Positions 40,741 to 52,216 of a stretch of 64,000 bases of DNA are shown here, piece after piece; positions within the stretch are counted from its first letter, which is position 1, and every line of letters begins with the position of its first letter. The stretch lies in assembly GCF_004123905.1 (NCBI RefSeq), contig NZ_MZXW01000005.1, positions 141,541 through 205,540 on the forward strand, read 5' to 3'. The position numbers and the translations under genes were made by a program. Under the pieces are notes generated by a model. The model did not search any database and was not told the DNA's origin. It worked only from the letters and a program-made list of their open reading frames with translations. This DNA is from Bradyrhizobium betae. GTDB lineage: Bacteria > Pseudomonadota > Alphaproteobacteria > Rhizobiales > Xanthobacteraceae.

Positions 40741-41667
40741 ATGCCGGTCCCCATTCTCCTGGTGACGGGCTTTCTGGGGGCGGGCAAGACCACGATCGTC
40801 AACCATCTGCTGGCGAACGCCGAGGGACGGCGGATCGCTGCGGTCGTCAACGACTTCGGCGCGATCAACATCGACGCGGAGCTGATCGTGGGCGCAAGCG
40901 ACGGCGTGGTCAGCCTTGCCAATGGCTGCATCTGCTGCACGCTCGAAAGTGATCTGTTGCGCACGCTCTCGACGCTGCTGCGGCGCGATCCGAAGCCCGA
41001 ATATATCGTCATCGAGACCAGCGGCGTCGCCGATCCCTCCGACATCGTCCGCAATTTGATGGACCCCGTCATCCTGCGCGAGGCGCCGTTGGAGACGGTG
41101 CTGTGCGTGATGGACGCGGGGACGCCGCCGTCGGCGCTCGACGACGCGCTCCAGCGCTCGCAGCTGCGCGTCGCCGATATTGTAGCCTTGAGCAAGCTGG
41201 ACCTGGCGGACGAGGGCGCGGGTGTCCGCATACGCGAGGCCATCCGCGCGCAGCGCGTCCCTGCTGTGGTAGTCGATGCAAAACACGGCGAGATTCCGTC
41301 AGCCCTGCTGTTCCCCGCGAACGTCGATCGTGCGCCCGCGCCGCGCGAGCCCGGGCCGAAACGTCCGGCAGAAGACCGCTTCGAGACACTGAGCTGGACT
41401 TCGGAACGTCCGCTCTCGCTGCCGCGCCTGCAACAGGCGATCGGCAAGCTGGCCCCAAAACTCGCCCGCGCAAAAGGCCTGTTCGAGACGATCGAGCAGC
41501 CCGGCCGCCAGATGGTGTTTCAGTTCGCCGCCGGCCGCGCGACGCTGGCGCCGGGTGAGGCGCTACCGGCAGGCGTGCCGCGGGCGCGGATCGTCTTCAT
41601 CGCCGAGCTCGGCGTGCTCTCGAAAGCCGAACTCGACGGGATCATGGAAGCGTGCGTTGCGGGATGA
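40741..41667 (+). CDS. CobW/COG0523 GTP-binding metal chaperone
   Basis: 308 residues. Walker A GFLGAGKTTIVNHLL, the metal site GCICC (NGCICCTLESDL), switch EYIVIETSGVADPS and the NKxD-like SKLDLAD are all present, with a C-terminal CobW_C domain. These GTPases deliver metals (Zn, Co, Fe) to client enzymes. The immediate client is probably the amidohydrolase upstream, since the genes abut. No Zur-type or cobalamin riboswitch was seen. Confidence 0.88.
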   Translation: MPVPILLVTGFLGAGKTTIVNHLLANAEGRRIAAVVNDFGAINIDAELIVGASDGVVSLANGCICCTLESDLLRTLSTLLRRDPKPEYIVIETSGVADPSDIVRNLMDPVILREAPLETVLCVMDAGTPPSALDDALQRSQLRVADIVALSKLDLADEGAGVRIREAIRAQRVPAVVVDAKHGEIPSALLFPANVDRAPAPREPGPKRPAEDRFETLSWTSERPLSLPRLQQAIGKLAPKLARAKGLFETIEQPGRQMVFQFAAGRATLAPGEALPAGVPRARIVFIAELGVLSKAELDGIMEACVAG

Positions 41668-41680
41668 AGCTGTTGCCGCT

Positions 41681-42058
41681 TCACGCAAATTGCGCGACTC
41701 CGTTTCCGACGGACCAGTTTTCCTTGGGCGCATCGAGCACGTTGACGAACACGTCCTCTGGCCGGATGCCCGGACTTTCGCCGAGCAACTCCGCGATCCG
41801 CCGGTAGAGCGCCTTCTTCTGCTCCGCCGTGCGCGAGGCGAACACGGTGATCTGGATCAGCACGGCGTCGTCGCTGCGATTGACGCCGTAGGCATTGCCG
41901 CAGCGGAAGTTTGCCGGCGAAAGCTCGCTGATGGTCATGAACTCGTCGCCCTCGGGCACGTTCAGCGCCTCGCGCATGGCGCGATAGAGGCCCTCGAGGA
42001 TCGCCTGCCGGTACGCTTCAGGCTTGCCAGTGCGCATCGAGATGTGGAGGAGCGGCAT
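41681..42058 (-). CDS. Tautomerase-superfamily protein
   Basis: 125 residues, a 4-oxalocrotonate-tautomerase-like fold with a Pro after the start Met (MPLLHISMRTG), the N-terminal base of the family, and GDEFMTISELSPANFRCG in the second half. The conserved arginine pair lies at FASRTAEQKK. Likely a small trimeric isomerase or dehalogenase-like enzyme. It is divergent from a TetR regulator with operators in the gap, so TetR probably controls it. Confidence 0.85.
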   Translation of the reverse strand: MPLLHISMRTGKPEAYRQAILEGLYRAMREALNVPEGDEFMTISELSPANFRCGNAYGVNRSDDAVLIQITVFASRTAEQKKALYRRIAELLGESPGIRPEDVFVNVLDAPKENWSVGNGVAQFA

Positions 42059-42156
42059 GAGCTGGTCCCTTTGCATGCGAGGCCGATTGGCCGGGACGCG
42101 TGGCGAGCCGGCCGTTTGGCCCATTGACGAAGCGGGCTATCAATCCCAATTGGTTT

Positions 42157-42171
42157 TTGACACGATGTCGA
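42157..42171. promoter_or_regulatory. TetR operator, imperfect copy
   Basis: TTGACACGATGTCGA: the left half matches the second site exactly and the right half differs at two positions. Centre-to-centre distance to the perfect copy is 27 bp. Confidence 0.55.
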
Positions 42172-42183
42172 TAAATCATGTTC

Positions 42184-42198
42184 TTGACACCGTGTCAA
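42184..42198. promoter_or_regulatory. TetR operator, perfect palindrome
   Basis: TTGACACCGTGTCAA is a perfect 7-bp inverted repeat around one base. It lies 21 nt before the tetR start at 42220 and between the divergent tetR and tautomerase genes. Confidence 0.75.
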
Positions 42199-42219
42199 AT
42201 ATTTTCCGCGGAGCCCGAT

Positions 42220-42819
42220 TTGAGACCACGCGAGTTCGATCACGACGACGTCCTGCGCATCGCGTTCGACCAGTTCTGGCGCAAGGGCGTGCGCGGCACT
42301 TCGCTGTCGGACATCGCCCGCGATGCCGGCGTCCAGCGCGGCAGCCTCTACAATGCCTTCGGCAGCAAGGAGGCGCTGTTCCTCCAGGCCTATGAGCGCT
42401 ATGCGGGCGACTATCTCATCGCCCTGCAAAAGGCACTCAGTGCGGGCTCGTTGCGAAAGCGCCTCACCGCGTTCCTCGACCTCACCATCACCAACTTCCG
42501 CTCCGGCATCCCGCCACGGGGATGTCCGACCACGCGCGGATTGATGGAGCTTGGCGCGGCTGAGGGCGAAGGTTTGGACGATGACGCGCGCCAGGCCTTT
42601 GCGAACCTCGTCTCGCGCATCACAGCGCTCGTTCAGGATACGTTGTCGGCAGGCGCAGAGCGCGGCGAATTCAACGGCAATCCCGCGGCCGCGGCGCTGC
42701 ATATCATCACGGTGACGCGCGGTCTCGCGGTGCTCGAACGCGCCTTCGGCGACGAACCTCAGTTGCGCAAGATTGCCGCTCACACGATCGATCTCGTGCT
42801 CGGCAAGAAAGGCAGCTAG
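42220..42819 (+). CDS. TetR/AcrR-family regulator
   Basis: 199 residues. The N-terminal HTH is FDHDDVLRIAFDQFWRKGVRGTSLSDIARDAGVQRGSLYNAFGSKEALF, with a helical ligand domain behind it. A TTG at 42220 with GCGGAG at 42208-42213 is the likely start; the frame to 42178 would begin before the perfect operator and read through it. It probably represses itself and the divergent tautomerase. A short hairpin follows at 42837-42868. Confidence 0.88.
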   Translation: MRPREFDHDDVLRIAFDQFWRKGVRGTSLSDIARDAGVQRGSLYNAFGSKEALFLQAYERYAGDYLIALQKALSAGSLRKRLTAFLDLTITNFRSGIPPRGCPTTRGLMELGAAEGEGLDDDARQAFANLVSRITALVQDTLSAGAERGEFNGNPAAAALHIITVTRGLAVLERAFGDEPQLRKIAAHTIDLVLGKKGS

Positions 42820-42962
42820 GCGATCATACGAGAGCGACGACCCCAGCGGTGGTGATCGCCGGGGTCGTCTGGAGGTTTCATGGCGGGCATCGAGCACTGT
42901 GCCGCCATGACGATGTCGATAGCGCAGGACGGCTTTCGTTGCGAGTAGAACCCATCAAAGCA

Positions 42963-43436
42963 TCAGCACAAGGCGAGCGCGTTGACGGCCCGAATCGTCG
43001 CGATCTCGTTCTCGTTGCCGACGAACTGGCACACGATGGATGCGAGTTCACCAGGCTGCTTGCTGCGCGCGACCGCCAGCAGCCGCATCAACTCTGCCTC
43101 GTCCTTTGACAGGCGCCGGCACGACGGCGGCATGAAGCACAGCTCGCACGGCCGTCCGCTGCGCAGGATCCTGACGAGCGCGGCAGCGCGCGCGACCAGC
43201 AGCGGACTGTCGGCGATATCAGGCGCCTCGTCTGCAAAGCGATAGGCCGCCTCCCAGCAATCCGACGTGCCGGTCGCGTAGGCAGCACCAATGAAGCGGA
43301 ACAGCGACAGCACGACACGGCAGAACTCATCATAGCTTTCGACGTTGGGCCGCGTCGAAAGCGCAGCTTGCAGCGGACAGAGCCGCGGCTGGCTGGTCTC
43401 CGGGGCTGCCACAGAACCGCACGCGTCCAGCATCAT
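42963..43436 (-). CDS. Hypothetical protein, second of an overlapping pair
   Basis: 157 residues, helical pattern (ESYDEFCRVVLSLFRFIGAAYATG, LLVARAAALVRILRSG) with Cys-containing region CELCFMPPSCRRL. ATG at 43436 chosen; a TTG at 43472 would extend it. It overlaps the end of the upstream gene by about 26-50 bases in a different frame, depending on the start, so the pair is translationally linked. No family was recognised. Confidence 0.65.
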   Translation of the reverse strand: MMLDACGSVAAPETSQPRLCPLQAALSTRPNVESYDEFCRVVLSLFRFIGAAYATGTSDCWEAAYRFADEAPDIADSPLLVARAAALVRILRSGRPCELCFMPPSCRRLSKDEAELMRLLAVARSKQPGELASIVCQFVGNENEIATIRAVNALALC

Positions 43437-43446
43437 GGCGATCCCG

Positions 43447-43947
43447 TCAATGCAGTGTGGGGCTTCCAACAAGCCAGCTCTTCATCGCCATCGTCCGCCC
43501 AAGGTCGAACGATTGAACGCGCCGGTCGGGCAGGATGAGGCCCGCCATGCGGAAGATCGTCGCAAGCCCCCGGACCGGCGCCAGCGCCCAATCCGCACCG
43601 ACGGGCGGCAGCCAGTTTTCGAACTGCTCGCGCGCGACATCGAGGCGCTCCTGCTGTGCGGCGGCGATGGCGTGCAACATTCCGTGCTCGCTCTCCGACA
43701 TGCGCGGACAGGTGGGGCAATGAACCTCGATGGCCGTATGCGCCGTGCAGGCAAAGATCTCGATGATGGATTCCAGCGAAGGCACCGCGTCGCCGACGCG
43801 AAAATGGTCGTAGACCTGCTGGATGTCGGCTGCGGTCGGAACGGCCGTTCCGCTGCGCGCCTTGGCGCGGAATCCCCAGATGAAGAGCCGTTCCGCAGCA
43901 CACAGCGCGGGAAGGTCGAGCGATTTGGCGGATGTCGATTGATGCAT
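43447..43947 (-). CDS. Hypothetical protein, first of an overlapping pair
   Basis: 166 residues, soluble, with CPTCPRMSESEHGMLHAIAAAQQERL in the middle (a possible Cys-pair metal or redox site) and an aromatic start (AAERLFIWGFRAK). It shares its 3' end with the next frame. No recognised domain. Coding pattern good, name impossible. Confidence 0.65.
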   Translation of the reverse strand: MHQSTSAKSLDLPALCAAERLFIWGFRAKARSGTAVPTAADIQQVYDHFRVGDAVPSLESIIEIFACTAHTAIEVHCPTCPRMSESEHGMLHAIAAAQQERLDVAREQFENWLPPVGADWALAPVRGLATIFRMAGLILPDRRVQSFDLGRTMAMKSWLVGSPTLH

Positions 43948-44252
43948 TGAGCTTCCGGCCTTTGGCTGCGCTCACGCCGCGTCGGGCGCAAAATATCTGC
44001 GCCGATCGTTCCGCCAGAGGCTCGTGCAAGTCAACGTCGGGAAGGCCGATATCGAGGTCTTCTAGATTTCGCGGAGGTGTGAATGTCGACGAATTCTAAA
44101 ATGCGCGCACTCGAACGCGAGGTCACCCCAAGCGATCGCCGCGCCCGCTTCCGGTACTTTTGCGGACCTTCGGGAACCCGAATGCTTAAAGGTTTGCTAA
44201 GGCGATCGGGATAAAATGGCATATCAGCCCCCGCCAATTGTTGTGAGCACCG
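43948..44252. other. Intergenic, no gene seen
   Basis: About 300 bp between a leftward gene pair and the chemoreceptor, divergent arrangement, so both promoters lie here. No operator-like symmetry stood out. Confidence 0.5.
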
Positions 44253-45935
44253 ATGATTTTCTCCCGTATCAGTTTCAAGCTGGTCCTGATTGTCGGCATC
44301 GGCCTTCTCGGCATGATCGCGCTGGCGCCGATCGCGCTCTCGACTCTGCGCACGCAGATGATTTCCGACCGCCAGGCCAAGACACAGCACATGGTCGATG
44401 TCGGCTACGGCATCCTGGCGCATTACCAGAAGCTCGAGAGCGACGGAAAACTCACGCGTGAGCAGGCGCAAGCCGGCGCGATCGCCGAGATCAAGAGCCT
44501 TCGTTACGACAAGGTCGAGTACTTCTGGATCAACGACATGGCCCCCAAGATGGTCATGCACCCGATCAAGCCCGAGCTCGACGGCAAGGATCTCTCGGGG
44601 ATGAAGGATCCATCCGGCAACGCGCTGTTCGTCGGCTTCGTTGACGTTGTCAAGAAACAGGGGGCGGGCTTCTACAGCTACCTTTGGCCCAAGCCCGGCT
44701 TCGACCAGCCGGTCGGGAAAATCTCCTATGTGAAGGGTTTTGCGCCTTGGGGCTGGATCATCGGCACCGGCATCTATCTCGACGACGTCGACGCCGTGTT
44801 CCGGCAGGATGCAATGACGTTCGGCCTTGTGTGTCTTGCGGTGCTCGTGCTGGTGCTCGGCGCGTCCTTCGTGATCGGCCGCAGCGTCACCCGGCCGCTC
44901 GCAAAAATCACCGCGCTGACCGAGCGTCTCGCCGCCGGCGACAGTGCGTTCGAGGTGCCCTACACCGACCGCAGCAACGAGGTCGGCGGGCTCGCCAAGG
45001 CGCTTGCCGTGTTCAAGGACAATGCGTCCGCCGTGGGCCGGATGCATGCCGAACAGCAGGAAGCCAAGCAGCGGGCCGACGACGAGAAGCGCAGGACGAT
45101 GACCGACCTCGCCGGCAAGTTCGAGGCGAGCGTTCAGGCCGTCGTCCGCGACGTCTTCAACGAGGCGCGCGCGATGCAGCAGGCCGCGCAAGGCATGTCG
45201 GAGACCGCGAACAAGGCGACCGACCGCGCCAGCTTCGTCGCGACCGCCTGCCAGCAGGCCTCCAGCAACGTGCAGACGGTGGCCTCCGCCGCCGGTCAGT
45301 TGTCGGCCTCGATCACCGAGATCAGCCAGCGCGTCGCGCAGGCAGCTTCGGTGGCTGACAAAGCCGCCGCCGACGGTCAGCGCACCAACGACACCGTGCA
45401 GGGGCTCGCTGCCGCCGCGCACAAGATCGGTGAGGTCATCGACCTCATCAACCAGATTGCCTCGCAGACCAATTTGCTTGCGCTCAACGCCACCATCGAG
45501 GCCGCGCGTGCGGGCGAGGCCGGCAAGGGCTTTGCCGTGGTCGCGAGCGAAGTCAAGTCGCTGGCGAGCCAGACCGCGAAGGCGACCGACGAGATCGGCG
45601 CGCAGATCACCGCGATCCAGGCCGAGACCAACCAGGTCGTCGGCAACATCGAGAGCATTCGCAAGACCATCATGGAGGTCAACGAGATCTCCTCGTCGAT
45701 CGCAGCCGCGGTCGAGGAGCAGGGCGCCGCGACGCAGGCGATCGCGCACAGTGTGCAGGAGGCCGCCTCCGGCACCGACCAGGTCTCGCACAACATCTCC
45801 GGCGTGACCGATGCGACGGTCGAGACCGGCCAGGCCGCCGGTCTCGTGCTGCAATCGAGTGGCCGGTTGTCGCAGAAGCTGCAATCGCTCGAGGACGAGG
45901 TCAGCGCCTTCGTTGCCGGCGTGCGCGCGGCCTAG
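44253..45935 (+). CDS. Methyl-accepting chemotaxis protein
   Basis: 560 residues. TM1 (residues 8-30), a periplasmic single Cache (sCache_2) sensor with [28 protein letters not shown]2 (about 190-210), HAMP ([22 protein letters not shown]) and a methyl-accepting helical domain whose tip reads [44 protein letters not shown], the CheA/CheW contact. A CheR-binding tail (xWxxF) is absent. It should sense small organic acids or related ligands. Confidence 0.95.
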   Translation: MIFSRISFKLVLIVGIGLLGMIALAPIALSTLRTQMISDRQAKTQHMVDVGYGILAHYQKLESDGKLTREQAQAGAIAEIKSLRYDKVEYFWINDMAPKMVMHPIKPELDGKDLSGMKDPSGNALFVGFVDVVKKQGAGFYSYLWPKPGFDQPVGKISYVKGFAPWGWIIGTGIYLDDVDAVFRQDAMTFGLVCLAVLVLVLGASFVIGRSVTRPLAKITALTERLAAGDSAFEVPYTDRSNEVGGLAKALAVFKDNASAVGRMHAEQQEAKQRADDEKRRTMTDLAGKFEASVQAVVRDVFNEARAMQQAAQGMSETANKATDRASFVATACQQASSNVQTVASAAGQLSASITEISQRVAQAASVADKAAADGQRTNDTVQGLAAAAHKIGEVIDLINQIASQTNLLALNATIEAARAGEAGKGFAVVASEVKSLASQTAKATDEIGAQITAIQAETNQVVGNIESIRKTIMEVNEISSSIAAAVEEQGAATQAIAHSVQEAASGTDQVSHNISGVTDATVETGQAAGLVLQSSGRLSQKLQSLEDEVSAFVAGVRAA

Positions 45936-45947
45936 TATAGCAGGAGG

Positions 45948-46631
45948 ATGGGCCAAAACTCCGATCGCCGCGCGCGCATCCTCCTGATCAATCCGAACAG
46001 TAATGGGGCGACCACCGCGATGATGGTGGCGATTGCGAAGTCTGCCGCCACTGACGGCTTCGACGTCGTGGGCGCCACGGCGACGCGGGCATCGTCGATG
46101 ATCGTGACGCCGGACGCGCTCGAGGCGGCTGCGCCCGAGGTCGAGGAGATCGCGCGGGCGCATCAGGCTTCTTGCGGCGGCATCATTGTTGCGGCGTTCG
46201 GCGATCCGGGCCTCGCCGGGATCAAGGGGGCGATGAAGCTGCCCGCGGCAGGCATCGGCGAATCGTCGATGCTGGAGGCTGCACAGGATGGCCGCAGTTT
46301 CGGCGTGGCGACCACGACGCCGCTGCTCAAATCGAAGATCGACGCATTGCCGGACGCGCTGGGATTGCGTTCGCGCTACACCGGCACGCGCTTTGCCGAC
46401 GGCGATCCGCAAGAACTGATGCGCGATCCGGCGCGGCTGCGCGCGGCGCTTGCCGGCGCGGCCGAGGCCTGCATCGCGCAGGACGGCGCTGAGGCCGTCA
46501 TCATCGGCGGTGGCCCGCTGGGCGAAGCTGCGCGTGAACTGCAGCCGATGTTCACCGTTCCGATCATTGCGCCGATCCCGTCTGCCGTGGCGCGGATTAT
46601 TCGCCTCATCACGGCGCGCGCTGGTAACTGA
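45948..46631 (+). CDS. Asp/Glu-hydantoin racemase-like protein without catalytic cysteines
   Basis: 227 residues of the Asp/Glu racemase superfamily, hydantoin-racemase type: LLINPNSNGATT at the start, VVAAFGDPGLAG-like IIVAAFGDPGL, and VIIGGGPLGEAA. In active members the first motif is ACFGDPG and the second a Cys-containing GCAG or GCTG. Here both Cys are Ala/Gly. So either it is not a racemase or it uses another mechanism. It lies 12 nt after the chemoreceptor and may be cotranscribed. Confidence 0.8.
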   Translation: MGQNSDRRARILLINPNSNGATTAMMVAIAKSAATDGFDVVGATATRASSMIVTPDALEAAAPEVEEIARAHQASCGGIIVAAFGDPGLAGIKGAMKLPAAGIGESSMLEAAQDGRSFGVATTTPLLKSKIDALPDALGLRSRYTGTRFADGDPQELMRDPARLRAALAGAAEACIAQDGAEAVIIGGGPLGEAARELQPMFTVPIIAPIPSAVARIIRLITARAGN

Positions 46632-46757
46632 TATTCCGGCTTGCGGGACCGGTCATGGCGACTGGCTTTCCCGCCCTTGACGGTTGCGGCTAAAGTGAAG
46701 AAGCAGGATCATCGAACCTGCCGACCCGCGCGTTGTTGCGCGGCATGGAGACCCCGC

Positions 46758-49700
46758 ATGTCGTTCAAGAAGCTCCTGATTGCCAACCGGGGCGAGATCG
46801 CCATCCGCATCGCACGCGCGGCGGCCGATGCCGGCATCGCAACGATTGCGATCCATCCCGCTGACGACGCGCTGTCGTTGCATGTGCGCGTCGCCGATGA
46901 TGCCGTCGAAATTCCCGGCCGCGGTGCGCGGGCCTATCTCGATATCGAGGCGGTGGTGAAGGTGGCGAAGAGCGCCGGCTGCGATGCCGTGCATCCCGGC
47001 TACGGTTTTCTGAGCGAGAACGCGGCGTTCGCGACAGCCTGCGCTGACGCGGGCATCATTTTCGTCGGGCCGAAGGTGACCGCGCTCGAACTGTTCGGCG
47101 ACAAGGTCGCGGCGAGGCAACTGGCAAAACGCTGCGGCGTGCCGATCATCGCCGGCACCAGCGGGCCGTCGAGCCTCGAGGAGATCACGGCATTTTTCGC
47201 CTCGCTCGGCAGCCACGCAGCGATCGTGATCAAGGCGATGGCCGGCGGCGGTGGCCGCGGCATGCGTGTCGTGGAGAATGCAGCCGATCTCGAGGAAGCC
47301 CATGCGCGCTGCCAGTCCGAGGCCAAGGCGGCGTTCGGCTTCGACGGCGTCTATGCCGAGCGGCTGATCCGGCAGGCGCGTCACATCGAGGTGCAGATCA
47401 TCGGCGATCGCCATGGCGCCATCTCCCATCTCTGGGAGCGCGAATGCACCATCCAGCGCCGGCACCAGAAGCTGATCGAGGTGGCGCCGAGCCCGTCGCT
47501 GGGAGATGCCCTGCGCGGTCGCATCATCGACGCTGCGAAGCAGCTCGCGACCGCGGCGTCTTACGACAATCTCGGCACCTTCGAATTCCTGGTCGACGGC
47601 GCGGCCGACGACAGCTTTGCCTTCATCGAGGCCAATCCGCGGCTCCAGGTCGAGCACACCGTGACGGAAGAGGTGCTCGGCCTCGATCTCGTCCGCGCCC
47701 AGCTTGCGGTCGCCGCCGGCAGCTCGCTCGCTTCGCTCGGTCTGGCGCAAGGATCGATCCCGAAGCCGCGCGGCTATGCCATGCAGCTGCGCGTCAATAT
47801 GGAGACGCTGGACGCAACAGGCGCGACGCATCCGACCGGCGGCGTGCTGGCCGTGTTCGAGCCGCCGTCGGGGCCGGGCGTGCGCGTCGATAGTTTTGGT
47901 TATGCCGGCTACAAGACCAGCGCCGCCTTCGACTCGCTGCTTGCAAAAGTCATCGTGCATACGCCCGGCGAGGCCTGGCATGACGTCGTGGCAAAAGCCT
48001 CGCGGAGCTTGCGCGAATTCCGGATCGACGGCGTCGTCACCAACATCGCCTTCCTCCAGGCGGTGCTGGCGCATCCTGATTTCAGGACCAACCGCATCGC
48101 GACCGACTTCATCGACCGCAATATCGCAAGGCTCGTCGAGGAGGCCGATGGCGCGGCCAAGCCGCTCTACTTTGCCGCGGCCGAGCGGAGCGGCGGCCAC
48201 GGCACCGAGGCGCACGTCGCGCAGATCGTGCCCGAAGGCGCGGTGATGGTCGCGGCACCCTTGCAAGGGACCATCGTCACCATCCAAGTGAAGGAAGGCG
48301 AGATCGTGCGTCCCGGCCAGCAGCTCGCCGTGATCGAGTCCATGAAGATGGAGCATCTCGTCATGGCTGAGCAGGGCGGCCGCGTCATGAAGATCGCTGC
48401 CGGTGACGGCGTCACGCTGATGCATGGCGATCCCATCATGTATCTCGAGCCGCTCGACGTCGCGGCTGATAGTTCGGCAGCGGAAGCCGACATCGATCTT
48501 GACCACATCCGGCCGGATCTTGCCGAACTGATCGCGCGCCAGGCCAACACGCTCGATGCCAACCGGCCGGCCTCGGTCGAGCGGCGCCGCAACACCAACC
48601 AGCGCACCGCCCGCGAGAACGTCGCGCAGCTGGTCGACGACGGCTCGTTCATGGAATATGGTAGCCTCGCGATCGCGGCGCAACGCCGCCGCCGCAAGCT
48701 CGACGATCTCATCAAGAACACGCCGGCCGATGGCCTCGTCATGGGCGTTGCCACCGTCAACGCCGAAGAGTTCGGCCCCGATGCCGCGCGCTGCGTCGTC
48801 GTGGCCTATGACTATACCGTGCTCGCGGGCACGCAGGGCCACATGAACCACAAGAAGATCGATCGCATGCTGACGCTGGCGGAAGACTGGCGGGTGCCGC
48901 TGGTGTTTTACGCCGAAGGCGGTGGCGGCCGTCCGGGTGATACCGACCGGCTCGGCATGACCGGCCTCGATGGCCCATCCTTCGTGCAGTTCGCGAGGCT
49001 CTCCGGTCTCGTGCCTGTGATTGGTGTGGTCTCCGGCTATTGCTTCGCCGGCAACGCCGCGATGCTCGGCTGCTGCGACGTCATCATCGCGACCAAGAAC
49101 GCCTCGATCGGCATGGGCGGCCCCGCCATGATCGAAGGCGGTGGCCTCGGCGTTTATCATCCGGCCGAGGTCGGCCCTGTTGCGTTCCAGTCGCCGAACG
49201 GTGTCATCGACGTCCTCGTCGAGGACGAGGAGGAGGCCACATCCGCCGCGCAAAAATATCTGTCCTATTTCCAGGGCGCGGTGTCGGACTGGGAAGCCGC
49301 AGACCAGCGCCTGCTCCGCCGTGCGATCCCCGAGAACCGCCTGCGCGTCTACGACATCCGCAGCGTGATCGATCTCGTCGCAGACAAGGGTTCCGTGCTG
49401 GAGCTGCGCCGCGACTACGGCATCGGCATGATCACCGCGTTGATTCGTATCGAGGGAAAACCGTTCGGCCTGATTGCCAACAATCCGCGCCATCTCGGCG
49501 GCGCCATCGATGCCGATGCCGGCGACAAGGCCGCACGTTTCCTCCAGCTCTGCGACGCCTTCGACCTGCCGATCGTCTCGCTCTGCGATACGCCGGGCTT
49601 CATGGTTGGCCCCGAAGCCGAGAAGACGGCGATCGTGCGCCACGTCTCGCGCGTGTTCGTAACAGGCGCGAGCCTCACGGTGCCGTTGTTCGGCATCGTG

Positions 49701-50063
49701 CTGCGCAAGGGCTATGGGCTGGGCGCGCAGTCGATGATCGGCGGCGGCTTCCACGCCTCGTTCTTCACGGCGGCCTGGCCGACCGGCGAGTTCGGCGGCA
49801 TGGGGCTTGAAGGCTATGTCCGCCTCGGCTTCCGCAAGGAGATGGAAGCGATCGCCGACCCCGAGGAGCGCGAGACCTACTACCGCAACAAGGTCGCAGA
49901 GCTCTATGCCAACGGCAAGGCGGTCTCGATCGCCTCGGTGTTCGAGATCGACAACGTCATCGATCCCGCCGAGACGCGGCGTTGGATCATGGCGGGCTTG
50001 CGCTCGGTACCAAAGCCGGAACCGAGGACGACGAAGAAGCGGCCATGCATCGACACGTGGTGA
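46758..50063 (+). CDS. Single-chain biotin-dependent acyl-CoA carboxylase
   Basis: 1101 residues in one chain. Biotin carboxylase covers about residues 1-450 (KKLLIANRGEIAIRIARAA, ATP-grasp GGGGRGMRVV, ECTIQRRHQK, FIEANPRLQVEHTVTEEV). The biotinyl domain has VIESMKMEH (Lys about 529). The carboxyltransferase from about 600 to the end has the N half with GRPGDTDR and the C half with RHLGGAIDADAGDKAARF and GAQSMIGGGF. The organisation is that of LCC/YCC-type multidomain carboxylases. It adds CO2 to an acyl-CoA; substrate unknown. ATG at 46758; the frame is open further upstream. An opposite-strand frame of 1193 codons is a shadow. Confidence 0.92.
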   Translation: MSFKKLLIANRGEIAIRIARAAADAGIATIAIHPADDALSLHVRVADDAVEIPGRGARAYLDIEAVVKVAKSAGCDAVHPGYGFLSENAAFATACADAGIIFVGPKVTALELFGDKVAARQLAKRCGVPIIAGTSGPSSLEEITAFFASLGSHAAIVIKAMAGGGGRGMRVVENAADLEEAHARCQSEAKAAFGFDGVYAERLIRQARHIEVQIIGDRHGAISHLWERECTIQRRHQKLIEVAPSPSLGDALRGRIIDAAKQLATAASYDNLGTFEFLVDGAADDSFAFIEANPRLQVEHTVTEEVLGLDLVRAQLAVAAGSSLASLGLAQGSIPKPRGYAMQLRVNMETLDATGATHPTGGVLAVFEPPSGPGVRVDSFGYAGYKTSAAFDSLLAKVIVHTPGEAWHDVVAKASRSLREFRIDGVVTNIAFLQAVLAHPDFRTNRIATDFIDRNIARLVEEADGAAKPLYFAAAERSGGHGTEAHVAQIVPEGAVMVAAPLQGTIVTIQVKEGEIVRPGQQLAVIESMKMEHLVMAEQGGRVMKIAAGDGVTLMHGDPIMYLEPLDVAADSSAAEADIDLDHIRPDLAELIARQANTLDANRPASVERRRNTNQRTARENVAQLVDDGSFMEYGSLAIAAQRRRRKLDDLIKNTPADGLVMGVATVNAEEFGPDAARCVVVAYDYTVLAGTQGHMNHKKIDRMLTLAEDWRVPLVFYAEGGGGRPGDTDRLGMTGLDGPSFVQFARLSGLVPVIGVVSGYCFAGNAAMLGCCDVIIATKNASIGMGGPAMIEGGGLGVYHPAEVGPVAFQSPNGVIDVLVEDEEEATSAAQKYLSYFQGAVSDWEAADQRLLRRAIPENRLRVYDIRSVIDLVADKGSVLELRRDYGIGMITALIRIEGKPFGLIANNPRHLGGAIDADAGDKAARFLQLCDAFDLPIVSLCDTPGFMVGPEAEKTAIVRHVSRVFVTGASLTVPLFGIVLRKGYGLGAQSMIGGGFHASFFTAAWPTGEFGGMGLEGYVRLGFRKEMEAIADPEERETYYRNKVAELYANGKAVSIASVFEIDNVIDPAETRRWIMAGLRSVPKPEPRTTKKRPCIDTW

Positions 50064-50158
50064 GGGCGGTGCAGCAATAGATGCGTCCCGGTTCCCGATT
50101 GACATCCCCGCCTGTGGTGCCAGACTTTGCACAATAATACAGGGTGGAGACGTCCGCG

Positions 50159-52012
<1,854 letters not shown>

Positions 52013-52216
52013 TGCCCGGTCGCTTGCGGCGAGTGTTCTTCCCCTCTCTCCTTGTGGGAGAGGGTGGCTCGCCGCGAGAGCGGCGAGACGGGTGAGGGGG
52101 CTCTCTCCGCACGTGCCTCTCTTGCTTCTGAATTCGTGGATAGATACCCTCATCCGGCGCTTCGCGCCACCTTCTCCAAGGGGAGAAGGGAAGAGCAGCG
52201 AGTTTGGGGCGCTACT
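52013..52216. repeat. Repeat-containing intergenic region
   Basis: Two inverted pieces: a TCTCCTTGTGGGAGAGGG hairpin with GGTGAGGGG, and CCTCATCCGGCGC with CTTCTCCAAGGGGAGAAGG. Such GAGAGGGTGAGG-type elements are frequent in Bradyrhizobium (recalled). No gene present. Confidence 0.6.

Noticed and set aside
44031..46412. 793-codon minus-strand frame over the chemoreceptor
   Set aside because: Same reason: shadow of the MCP and racemase-like genes, Arg/His-rich, no motif.
50110..50135. Possible sigma-54 promoter before the AcoR-like gene (GG..GC)
   Set aside because: The spacing between GG and GC is 11 instead of 10 nt and the -24 sequence is poor.
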